Origin: ARK-15 sp038880255
GTDB lineage: Archaea > Thermoplasmatota > Thermoplasmata > Thermoplasmatales > ARK-15
NCBI GenBank assembly: GCA_038880255.1
Contig: JAVZSA010000009.1
Span: 1 to 39,180 of the forward strand
DNA: 39,180 nucleotides
Reading direction: 5' to 3'
The position numbers and the translations under genes are program-made. Below are positions 1 to 6,299 of this stretch, piece by piece. The first letter of the stretch is position 1. Every line of letters starts with the position of its first letter. The notes below the pieces were generated by a model. The model worked only from the letters and a program-made list of their open reading frames with translations, had not been told where the DNA came from and did no database searches.

Positions 1-86
1 CGCCGGGGGGGAGATTTGAACTCCCGCTCCCCTTTCGGAGAACAGGCTCTCCAGGCCTGCGCCTTGGCCAGCTCGGCTACCCCGGC
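1..86 (-). tRNA. tRNA-Ser (anticodon GGA)
   Basis: The reverse strand folds as a class II tRNA. The 7-bp acceptor stem GCCGGGG/CCCCGGC is followed by a G discriminator at position 1, which is usual for serine tRNAs. The anticodon stem CAGGC/GCCTG encloses the loop CTGGAGA, giving anticodon GGA (serine UCC/UCU). A long variable arm (TCTCC-GAAA-GGGGA) and a T arm GGGAG/CTCCC with TTCAAAT complete it. No intron is visible and CCA is not visible within the window. Confidence 0.95.
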
Positions 87-110
87 TTATTTTAGTTTAA
101 TGATGAAGAA

Positions 111-119
111 TATATTATT
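111..119 (-). promoter_or_regulatory. TATA box for tRNA-Ser
   Basis: AATAATATA on the minus strand is centred about 29 bases before the mature tRNA 5' end, the usual archaeal TATA distance. The flanks are so AT-rich that other placements are possible. Confidence 0.45.
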
Positions 120-214
120 CTTTTCCATTTTTTATTTAAAAATATTTTAAAAATTGTTAGATAATATTTTTATAAAAGCGTATAAATAAATAATTTTGGG
201 TAATTTGATGAAAA

Positions 215-226
215 TATTTAAATATA
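215..226 (+). promoter_or_regulatory. TATA box for the RHH/tubulin-like unit
   Basis: ATTTAAATATAG is the best TATA-like element before the RHH gene. It predicts a start near position 246-250 and a leader of about 35 bases. That leader carries a GC-richer block (251-270) and the strong ribosome site GAGGAGGT (267-274) 9 bases before the ATG, so this unit is not leaderless, unlike many first genes here. Confidence 0.45.
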
Positions 227-283
227 GAAATAAACATAACTTTACATAAGTATGGTGGGCCTGTCCGAGGAGGTATATCTTAA

Positions 284-709
284 ATGAAAACAGATACAAA
301 AATAACAGTGCGCATCAGTAAAATGGAATTGGATGCCATAGATGATTTTCTTGTAAGACATTTGGAATACAAAACAAGATCGGATTTTATTAGATATGCA
401 GTGATGAAGGAAATAGAATTAATGGATAAAGTGCAATACCCAGAAGAAACAATTTCAATTAACTTGAATAAAAAGATATTAAGTACATTTGAGGATTTGG
501 TAGACCTTGGATTATTCAAAGATATAGGTGAAGTAGTAGACTATTTTCTATCCAGATATATTCAAACTAGAAGATTTGAAGAGGAACTTGCCACATTATT
601 ACAAGGATATTCAGGAACTGATAGACTTATAGACAACTATAAAATGCAACAGGAGGACAGGATTTCCAACCGATTAAAAAAAGGAAAGGGTGAAATGAAT
701 GATAGATAA
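284..709 (+). CDS. double ribbon-helix-helix DNA-binding protein upstream of tubulin-like GTPase
   Basis: This 141-residue protein has two RHH units in one chain. The first covers about residues 6-44: beta strand KITVRIS, helix to LEYK, then TRSDFIRYAVMKEI. The second covers about 57-93: strand ISINL, helix, then DIGEVVDYFLSRYI. A charged tail follows, rich in Lys, Arg and Glu. RHH proteins of the CopG/MetJ type bind DNA as dimers, so a fused pair could form the equivalent of one dimer per chain. The gene has a strong ribosome site and overlaps the tubulin-like gene by 11 bases, so the two are translated together. The arrangement recalls haloarchaeal cdrS, an RHH regulator next to ftsZ2, and ParR-type RHH adaptors of filament-based partition systems. 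A regulator role is the more likely, but this is inference. Confidence 0.85.
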   Translation: MKTDTKITVRISKMELDAIDDFLVRHLEYKTRSDFIRYAVMKEIELMDKVQYPEETISINLNKKILSTFEDLVDLGLFKDIGEVVDYFLSRYIQTRRFEEELATLLQGYSGTDRLIDNYKMQQEDRISNRLKKGKGEMNDR

Positions 710-1481
710 TGATTTCATAATGGATTCATTAAGGAAGGAACTATTAAATCCTCTTTACATACCAATCATTGGTTTTGGTGGCGCTGGAGCCAATATAATA
801 GATTCTGTTGAAAAAATATTGGCAGAAATAAAAAAAGGTCCTGGAGGTCAAGAATATGCAAATATATTTACGGTACAAATAAATACAAAGCAAGAAAATC
901 TAGATGAAAATCTTCAGGCTGCAAGTAAAGTTCTGATCTCAGATAAAATACTTGGTTTACATCAAGATACTAATGGATTTGTAGAAATAGGAGAAAAATT
1001 GATGAGAAATAACTTTGAAAGCATCTTTGGCTTAGGCGGTGTTGTAAATTTTAAAAATGCTGATGCAATTATTCTCATAGGTGCAGTAGGAGGCGGAATG
1101 GGTACAGGTGGGCTTAAAGAGACATTAAGATATATTCTTAAAAATTATAGAAATATACCTGTTTATCCCATAGTAATACTACCATTCAGAATTGAGGACA
1201 GACCTTTCTGGAGAGAGGAAGTTAGTAAACTAATGGAAATTAAATCAAATTTCACTACTATCAGCAATGATCTATACATAAAAGACAAAAAAGTTAATTT
1301 TAAAGATGTCTTGGAAGAAATTAATAAAAATGTTGCATTAAAGGTAATGGAGATAGTTGAAAATGTAATGAGAAAAAGGAAAGAGATATTCACGGAATTT
1401 ATAACAAACAAAATATTCAATGGAAAATTCAGCGAAGTATTGAATGATTTTGAACTTGAGTATGCCAAATTAACTAAGTAA
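699..1481 (+). CDS. short FtsZ/tubulin-superfamily GTPase
   Basis: At 260 residues it holds little more than the nucleotide-binding domain. The T1 loop GFGGAGAN (25-32), a T2-like QINTKQ (60-65), the T4 signature GGGMGTGG (131-138; FtsZ has GGGTGTG) and PFRIEDR (162-168; FtsZ PFxFEG) are in FtsZ order. NDLY (190-193) matches the Asn-Asp of the guanine pocket. The T7 catalytic loop NxDxxD is only partly recognisable at NDFELEY (249-255), and the C-terminal activation domain of FtsZ (usually over 320 residues in total) is absent. The ribosome site AGGAAAGGGTGA precedes the ATG inside the RHH gene. The family is clear. Whether it polymerises or hydrolyses GTP is not, because T7 supplies the catalytic residues across the filament interface. 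Confidence 0.85.
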   Translation: MIDNDFIMDSLRKELLNPLYIPIIGFGGAGANIIDSVEKILAEIKKGPGGQEYANIFTVQINTKQENLDENLQAASKVLISDKILGLHQDTNGFVEIGEKLMRNNFESIFGLGGVVNFKNADAIILIGAVGGGMGTGGLKETLRYILKNYRNIPVYPIVILPFRIEDRPFWREEVSKLMEIKSNFTTISNDLYIKDKKVNFKDVLEEINKNVALKVMEIVENVMRKRKEIFTEFITNKIFNGKFSEVLNDFELEYAKLTK

Positions 1482-1532
1482 AATTATTTATTTTTTTAAT
1501 AATTTATAAACAATTTAATTTTTTTTAAGAGA

Positions 1533-1540
1533 ATATTTAT
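1533..1540 (+). promoter_or_regulatory. TATA box for leaderless dph2
   Basis: ATATTTAT is centred about 26 bases before the ATG at 1562 with no ribosome site between, which fits a leaderless transcript. Confidence 0.5.
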
Positions 1541-1561
1541 CATAAAGTTATTATTTTCAAA

Positions 1562-2560
1562 ATGATGCTTCAGGATTATGAAATAGATTGGGACAATATA
1601 AACGAAAAATTATCTAAAATGAATGCGAAGAGAATATTGATTGAACTTCCAGAAGGTTTAAAAATATATATTTTTGAAATAATGAAAAAATTAATAAACT
1701 TTGAAATTTACTTTTCAGGGGAAAATATTTACGGTGCTTGTGATGTTTCAGATTTATCATCAAAGTTTGATGCTGTTCTTCATTTTGGACATGCTGAAAT
1801 CCCAAATATTAATTATGGTGGAAAAGTAATATTCGTAGAAATGAGAAATAAAATAAATATTAATGAAAATTTAATTAACAAAATTGTTCAACTGAATTGT
1901 AAAAAAATTGGTTTACTTGCAACAATTCAATATATTGATTTTCTTTCAAAAATCCCTGAAATATTATCTAAAAATAATATTGAAATATTTATTGGACATG
2001 GAGATTCAAGACTCAAATATCCTGGACAGGTATTAGGTTGTGATTTTAGTTCTGCACTAAAAATAATGAAAGAAGTGGAATGCTTCCTAGTTATAGCAGA
2101 TGGAGAATTTCATGCAATAGGTATAGCGATTTCCACTGGAATGAAAACCTTTGCATTAAATCCAATTACAGAAGAATTAAAGGAAATTAATATTAATGAA
2201 TTTTTGAAAAAGAGATATATGATTATTGAAAAGGCATCAAAATCTAAATCAGTTGGAATCATAGTATCATCAAAGATAGGACAATCAAGGTATGAAATAG
2301 CAAAATCATTAATGAAAAAAATTGAAGAAAGTGGAAGAAAGGCTGCCATAATAGTAATGAATGAAATTACACCCTATAAAATAAAAAATTTACCATTCGA
2401 TGTTTTTGTAAATACTGCCTGTCCAAGGATATCTACTGATGATGCTGAGAATTATGATTATAAAATGCTAACCCCTATGGAAATGGAAATGGCAATAGGA
2501 GTAAGACAAATGTATCCCTATGTGATGGATATGATCTCCCAAATTTCACCTCTTAGATAG
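1562..2560 (+). CDS. dph2: diphthamide synthase iron-sulfur enzyme Dph2
   Basis: Dph2 transfers the 3-amino-3-carboxypropyl group of S-adenosylmethionine to a histidine of translation elongation factor 2, the first step of diphthamide synthesis. The 332-residue protein has the three-domain Dph1/Dph2 pattern with one cluster-binding cysteine per domain: Cys60 (YGACD), Cys160 (LGCDFS) and Cys287 (NTACPRIS), which together bind a 4Fe-4S cluster. Archaea have a single gene acting as a homodimer. The ATG lies about 26 bases after a TATA element with no ribosome site, so it is probably leaderless. A second ATG follows at once, and either could start. It ends with TAG and stands alone on its strand. 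Confidence 0.93.
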   Translation: MMLQDYEIDWDNINEKLSKMNAKRILIELPEGLKIYIFEIMKKLINFEIYFSGENIYGACDVSDLSSKFDAVLHFGHAEIPNINYGGKVIFVEMRNKININENLINKIVQLNCKKIGLLATIQYIDFLSKIPEILSKNNIEIFIGHGDSRLKYPGQVLGCDFSSALKIMKEVECFLVIADGEFHAIGIAISTGMKTFALNPITEELKEININEFLKKRYMIIEKASKSKSVGIIVSSKIGQSRYEIAKSLMKKIEESGRKAAIIVMNEITPYKIKNLPFDVFVNTACPRISTDDAENYDYKMLTPMEMEMAIGVRQMYPYVMDMISQISPLR

Positions 2561-2578
2561 AATTTCAAATAAAATATT

Positions 2579-2848
2579 CTAGTACTTTATTATTATATAT
2601 AATGAACTATTCCACTTTGCGTATAGAGCTTCAGACTCGCCCAAAACTTTATGATCTCTTGCTTCAATGGCAATGCTTGCTTTCAAATGAATACGTCTTA
2701 TGTATTTGAGCATGCTACTTGTAGAGGCATAATCCTCTGCGAGCGTCTCGCCTAGGTTCCTTAAATAAAACCAATCTTCCTTTATCTTATTTGCATCATC
2801 TATATCTTTATCAAATACCGAATGGCATGAAGGGCATAACATATTCAT
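2579..2848 (-). CDS. small hypothetical protein with an N-terminal CxxC knuckle
   Basis: I do not recognise this 89-residue ORF. It opens with CPSCHSVFD (two cysteines, residues 5-8), as in half a zinc ribbon, followed by a mainly helical stretch (about 20-75) rich in Leu, Ala and Glu. Its codons include more GC-ending triplets than the neighbours, and its composition is less Lys/Asn/Ile-rich, which argues for real or recently acquired coding sequence. No clear ribosome site or TATA box precedes it. It is convergent with dph2. It could be a fragment of a larger transferred gene. Confidence 0.4.
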   Translation of the reverse strand: MNMLCPSCHSVFDKDIDDANKIKEDWFYLRNLGETLAEDYASTSSMLKYIRRIHLKASIAIEARDHKVLGESEALYAKWNSSLYIIIKY

Positions 2849-3064
2849 CTATTATTTGTTTGAGGAAATCAATAATCTTATTATCAATAAAGATACGCAT
2901 TTTATTATCTTACAACCTGTATGAAGTGGTATTGTAAATCATACACAAAATGCATTCTTTTTTCAAATACAATTATAAATACCTTTGCTAAGTCAAGGAA
3001 ACTTCGAGTTTGCTGAGTTAAAGAAATATTTTTAGTAAATTTGAAAAATTTTAATAAAAAATTT
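2849..3064. other. intergenic stretch, no convincing gene
   Basis: Together with the small ORF beside it this fills 2561-3064. An open frame on the minus strand runs through 2905-3102 but overlaps the end of the HesB-like gene and has no start signal. A TATA-like AATTATAAATA (2972-2982) stands just before the near-repeat pair listed separately. I see no tRNA-like fold or long terminator here. Confidence 0.4.
2985..3027 (+). repeat. two imperfect 18-base direct repeats
   Basis: TTTGCTAAGTCAAGGAAA (2985-3002) and TTTGCTGAGTTAAAGAAA (3010-3027) match at 15 of 18 positions, with starts 25 bases apart. A short hairpin AAACT-TCG-AGTTT (3000-3012) bridges them. A TATA-like element lies just upstream. 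Purpose unknown: a protein-binding site or the start of a small RNA are both possible. Confidence 0.45.
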
Positions 3065-3364
3065 TTATGGTGAAAATGTAAATCCTTTAAGATAGAGGCC
3101 ACCCATTAAAATAGAAAAGTCAATGATATATTCCTTTTGGTTTATCATTTTTTTAGCCAATAATTTTTGAATAAAAATTTTAACTTCATCATATGTTACA
3201 TTTTCATATTCTATGTTTATTGGTTCTGTTGAGACATTTATTATTGGGATTATTTTGCAGAGGTTATCATCACAAGGTCCTTTTACATATTTCAAATAAA
3301 TATATAATGAATTAATTTTCCTTTTTTTTAACCAATTTTTTGCTTTTTCAGTAATAATAATCAA
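3065..3364 (-). CDS. HesB/IscA-fold-like small protein of the copper cassette
   Basis: This 99-residue protein begins IITEKAKNWL and ends with an IDF..LMGG...KGF segment, the pattern of HesB/IscA-type scaffold domains, but it lacks the usual C-terminal CxC. Its only cysteines are Cys31 and Cys36 (GPCDDNLC), so any metal site differs from IscA. It starts with TTG inside the copA stop (TTGA, 4-base overlap), so it is translationally coupled to the copper ATPase. A copper-handling or iron-sulfur-protecting role is inferred from that position only. It is the last gene of the three-gene minus-strand unit. Confidence 0.6.
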   Translation of the reverse strand: MIIITEKAKNWLKKRKINSLYIYLKYVKGPCDDNLCKIIPIINVSTEPINIEYENVTYDEVKIFIQKLLAKKMINQKEYIIDFSILMGGLYLKGFTFSP

Positions 3365-5421
3365 AGCTTCATCCTCCTTAATAAAAGTGAATTTGTTACT
3401 ACAGTTGTAGAACTGAATGCCATAGCAAGAGCTGCAAAGAATGGAATAATATTATAAATTTCCGGACCAAAAAATGGAATAAGTAAACCCCCTGCAATCG
3501 GTATTAAAGTTGAATTATAAACAAAAGCCCAAAAAAGATTTTGTTTAATTTTTTTCATTGTTTTCTTCCCAATTTTAAAAACTTTTATCAGATCCATAAG
3601 ATTATTTTTTAAAAGAATAACATCCCCAGCTTCCTTTGCTATATCTGCTCCAGAACCTACAACAATGCCAAGATCGGCACTCACAAGTGCAGGAGAATCA
3701 TTTATACCATCACCAACAAATGCTACATTTTTTCCCTCTTTTTTTAATTTTTCTACTATTTTCGCCTTCTCGGGAGGTTTAACGTTCGAAATTACATTTT
3801 TTATAGACAGCTTTTCTGCTATGTTATTGGCTACATATTGATTATCGCCTGTAACCATCCAAACATCCATACCCATTTTAAATAATTCATTTATTGCTTC
3901 ATATGAATTTTCTCTTATTGTATCGGAAATTAAAATTATGCCAATAACTTTTGAATTATATACAACAAAAAGGTAAGAATATCCATTTTCAACACTTTTA
4001 CTCAAGTATGAATTCATTTTAAATTCTATGTTTTCATTTTTAAGAATTTCCATATTACCTATCATTATTTTATTTCCTTTATATATAGCTTTTATTCCTT
4101 GCCCTGGAAAATATTCAAAATCATCTGGAAATTCAATGTTTTCACCTTTAACTTTTTTCATTATTGCCCTTGCAAAGGGATGTGAACTTTGTGATTCAGC
4201 TATTGCAGCAATTCTAATTATAAAATCTTGAGAAAATGAATCTGTTGATATTATTTCTTTTACTTCAGGTTCACCCATCGTAATAGTACCAGTTTTATCA
4301 AGTATTACAGTATCTATTTTATTGGATTTTTCTATACTTTCCCCATTCTTAAATATTATCCCATTTGAAGCAGATATTCCTGATGAAACTATAAGGGCTG
4401 CAGGAGTAGCAATCCCCATAGCACATGGACAGGCAATTATTATCACACTTACAAAAATTAAAAGGGAAAATGTAAGACCAATTTTTCCTATAAAATACCA
4501 AATTAGAAAAGAAATTATTCCTGCAAATATAACTAAAGGAATGAAGTACATAGAAATTCTATCTGCGATTCTTTGTATTGGAACCCTTTCTGTGGATGCA
4601 TTTTCCACTATCTGAACTATCTCTGATAGTGTAGTGTCATTACCCACTTTTTCTACTTTAACTTTTAAGACACTTGAAATATTTAAAGTGCCTGCTAAAA
4701 TACGATCCCCTGTTTTTTTGGTTATAGGAAAACTTTCACCAGTCATCATAGATTCATCAACTTCACTTATACCCTCAACTATTATTCCATCTACTGGAAT
4801 TCTTTCACCCTGTTTTATTATAATTAAATCATTTATTTTTATATTTTCTACTGGCACATCAATAACAGTATTATCATGTATTAAATGTGCATTTTTAGGT
4901 TGAAGAGAGATGAGTTTTTCTAGTGCTTCAGAGGCCTTTCTTTTCATTTTATTCTCTAAAAAAGTACCTGTTAGAATAAGAGAAATAATTACAGATGATA
5001 TATCAAAATAAAGGGATTTAGAATTGAAAGTTTTAAAAAATAATGTAATAGTGCTATAAGACCATGCCATTGTGGTACCCAATGCTATGAGGAGGTCCAT
5101 ATTTCCAACTCTATTTTTCAAGGCATCTATTGCACCTTTATAATACCTAAGGCCGGGATAAAATTGATTTATAGTTGCCAATATAAATAAAATGTAATCT
5201 GAATAGGAAAAAATAGGAAAATATGTAAAAAAAATAACGGGTATTGTAATAATCCAGGAAAGCTGAAGTAATTTTAATAAACGAATATACTCTTTTTCTG
5301 GTTTTTCAAACTGTTCTTTACACGACTCACTGCAAAAATAATATATTCTGCCATTTTTGAATATTTTTATTGCATTCTCATTTTCTTCGACGTACATCCC
5401 GCAGACAGGATCCCTAGCCAA
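3361..5421 (-). CDS. copA: copper-exporting P1B-type ATPase with N-terminal YHS metal-binding domain
   Basis: It pumps Cu(I) out across the membrane using ATP. The 686-residue protein has an N-terminal YHS/TRASH-type domain (DPVCGM 4-9, FCSESC 29-34) instead of the usual heavy-metal CxxC domain. Membrane helices follow, then the actuator loop TGES (227-230), transport motif CPC (331-333), phosphorylation motif DKTGT (Asp375), the P1B His-Pro (414-415) and the hinge GDGINDSP (570-577). AFVYN and MAFSS in the last two helices match the Cu(I)-site signature. The start is TTG at 5421, six bases after the YHS mini-protein stop, and is needed to keep DPVCGM. It is divergent from the TRASH regulator, so copper induction is likely. 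Confidence 0.95.
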   Translation of the reverse strand: MARDPVCGMYVEENENAIKIFKNGRIYYFCSESCKEQFEKPEKEYIRLLKLLQLSWIITIPVIFFTYFPIFSYSDYILFILATINQFYPGLRYYKGAIDALKNRVGNMDLLIALGTTMAWSYSTITLFFKTFNSKSLYFDISSVIISLILTGTFLENKMKRKASEALEKLISLQPKNAHLIHDNTVIDVPVENIKINDLIIIKQGERIPVDGIIVEGISEVDESMMTGESFPITKKTGDRILAGTLNISSVLKVKVEKVGNDTTLSEIVQIVENASTERVPIQRIADRISMYFIPLVIFAGIISFLIWYFIGKIGLTFSLLIFVSVIIIACPCAMGIATPAALIVSSGISASNGIIFKNGESIEKSNKIDTVILDKTGTITMGEPEVKEIISTDSFSQDFIIRIAAIAESQSSHPFARAIMKKVKGENIEFPDDFEYFPGQGIKAIYKGNKIMIGNMEILKNENIEFKMNSYLSKSVENGYSYLFVVYNSKVIGIILISDTIRENSYEAINELFKMGMDVWMVTGDNQYVANNIAEKLSIKNVISNVKPPEKAKIVEKLKKEGKNVAFVGDGINDSPALVSADLGIVVGSGADIAKEAGDVILLKNNLMDLIKVFKIGKKTMKKIKQNLFWAFVYNSTLIPIAGGLLIPFFGPEIYNIIPFFAALAMAFSSTTVVTNSLLLRRMKL

Positions 5422-5427
5422 GATTAA

Positions 5428-5589
5428 TCAGCATCCATGTCTTTTTCTTTCTTTTACATATTTTGCGGGTTCCATATCAAACTGTTTCTTGCAGGATTCG
5501 CTGCAAAAATAATAGGTTTTTCCATTGTATTCACTTTTATATTTTGATTTTTCATCAACATCCATTCCACAAACAGGATCTTTTAACAT
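5428..5589 (-). CDS. stand-alone YHS/TRASH-type metal-binding mini-protein (CopM/CopT-like)
   Basis: This 53-residue protein begins MLKDPVCGMDV and carries Cys7, FCSESC (Cys29, Cys33) and a terminal HGC. It is nearly a copy of the N-terminal domain of the ATPase downstream, with DPVCGM and YYFCSESCK both shared. It probably binds Cu(I) and acts as chaperone or buffer for the pump, like the small TRASH proteins of crenarchaeal cop clusters. GGTGA lies about 6 bases before the ATG and a TATA-like TATTTAAT lies near 5620-5628. It is the first gene of the copper operon, 6 bases before copA. Confidence 0.85.
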   Translation of the reverse strand: MLKDPVCGMDVDEKSKYKSEYNGKTYYFCSESCKKQFDMEPAKYVKERKRHGC

Positions 5590-5636
5590 CTTTATCACCA
5601 AATTTGTTTATTCTTTTTTAATTAAATACATATCTA

Positions 5637-5650
5637 TTTACATTTGTAAA
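5637..5650. promoter_or_regulatory. perfect palindrome, likely operator of the copper cassette
   Basis: TTTACA-TT-TGTAAA has 6-bp perfect half-sites. It lies midway between the divergent YHS-copA unit and the regulator gene, about 10-15 bases upstream of the operon TATA element and 42 bases before the regulator start. This is where a regulator governing both promoters would bind. A second weaker copy, TTTACA with TGTTTA, lies at about 5671-5686. Confidence 0.6.
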
Positions 5651-5691
5651 CTTTTAAAAAACTTTATTATTTACAGTATATTGTTTAAATT

Positions 5692-6282
5692 ATGAAATTA
5701 GACAATTTGGATTTAGAAATATTAAATTTTATACTTGAAAACCCAAAAATATCTAATAGAAAAATAGCTAACAAAATCGGAAAATCGACGCCTACTGTAG
5801 GTGAAAGAATATTGAAAATGGAAAAAAATGGTATAATTAATGGTTATTATACTTTTGTTTCTGGTGAAAAAATAGGGATATACAAAGAAATCTTTTTGTT
5901 TACAATATTTTCAAATAAAGAAAACAAAATAAAAAAAATTTTAGAAATTGATAATGTTAGAAGATTAATAAAATGTGAACAGGGAAAATTTATAGCAATA
6001 TTTTCATATGAAAAAAAGGAAGAAGAGAGGGAATTTGTAAAAATGTTAGAAAGAAATAAAATAAATTATGAAAAATTTCCTATAATTGAAGAATTAAAAA
6101 TTAAAAATGAAGCAATAATGAAATCCTTTATTAAAAAAATTTATTGTGATTATTGTGGGAAAGAAATAACGGGGGATGTAATCTTAAAGAGAATAAATGG
6201 TGAGGAAAAGCACTTTTGTTGTAAAACTTGCTCAACACAATATTTAAAAAAATTAACGAACTTAAAAACAATAATAAAATAA
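5692..6282 (+). CDS. HTH transcription regulator with C-terminal TRASH metal-sensing domain (CopR/CopT-like)
   Basis: The 196-residue protein has an Lrp/AsnC-like winged helix (residues 1-50: ISNRKIANKIGKSTPTVGERI) and a middle ligand-type domain. The TRASH domain has Cys152 and Cys155, then Cys176, Cys177 and Cys180, matching the C-x(19-22)-C-x3-C pattern described for archaeal heavy-metal regulators. Placed divergently from the copper ATPase, it most likely senses Cu(I) through these cysteines and controls the cassette from the palindrome between them. The start has no ribosome site and follows an AT-rich TATA-like region by about 26 bases, so it is probably leaderless. Whether it activates or represses cannot be read from sequence. 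Confidence 0.88.
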   Translation: MKLDNLDLEILNFILENPKISNRKIANKIGKSTPTVGERILKMEKNGIINGYYTFVSGEKIGIYKEIFLFTIFSNKENKIKKILEIDNVRRLIKCEQGKFIAIFSYEKKEEEREFVKMLERNKINYEKFPIIEELKIKNEAIMKSFIKKIYCDYCGKEITGDVILKRINGEEKHFCCKTCSTQYLKKLTNLKTIIK

Positions 6283-6299
6283 TTAAATTTTATGTATAG

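Noticed and set aside
99..106. ATGATGA resembling a C box of a C/D guide RNA
   Set aside because: No D box (CTGA) or C'/D' pair follows within the expected 50-70 bases, and the surroundings are the tRNA-Ser promoter.
251..270. GC-rich block before the RHH gene as a riboswitch
   Set aside because: Only a trivial 2-bp hairpin can be drawn and the block is too short for a sensor; it may be an operator but I cannot support it.
2905..3102. 65-residue minus-strand open frame
   Set aside because: It begins inside the HesB-like gene in another frame, has no start signal, and its composition is that expected of AT-rich non-coding DNA.
4322..4615. 97-residue plus-strand open frame opposite copA
   Set aside because: It is antisense to the conserved transmembrane core of the copper ATPase, whose motifs are all intact; the frame is a shadow.
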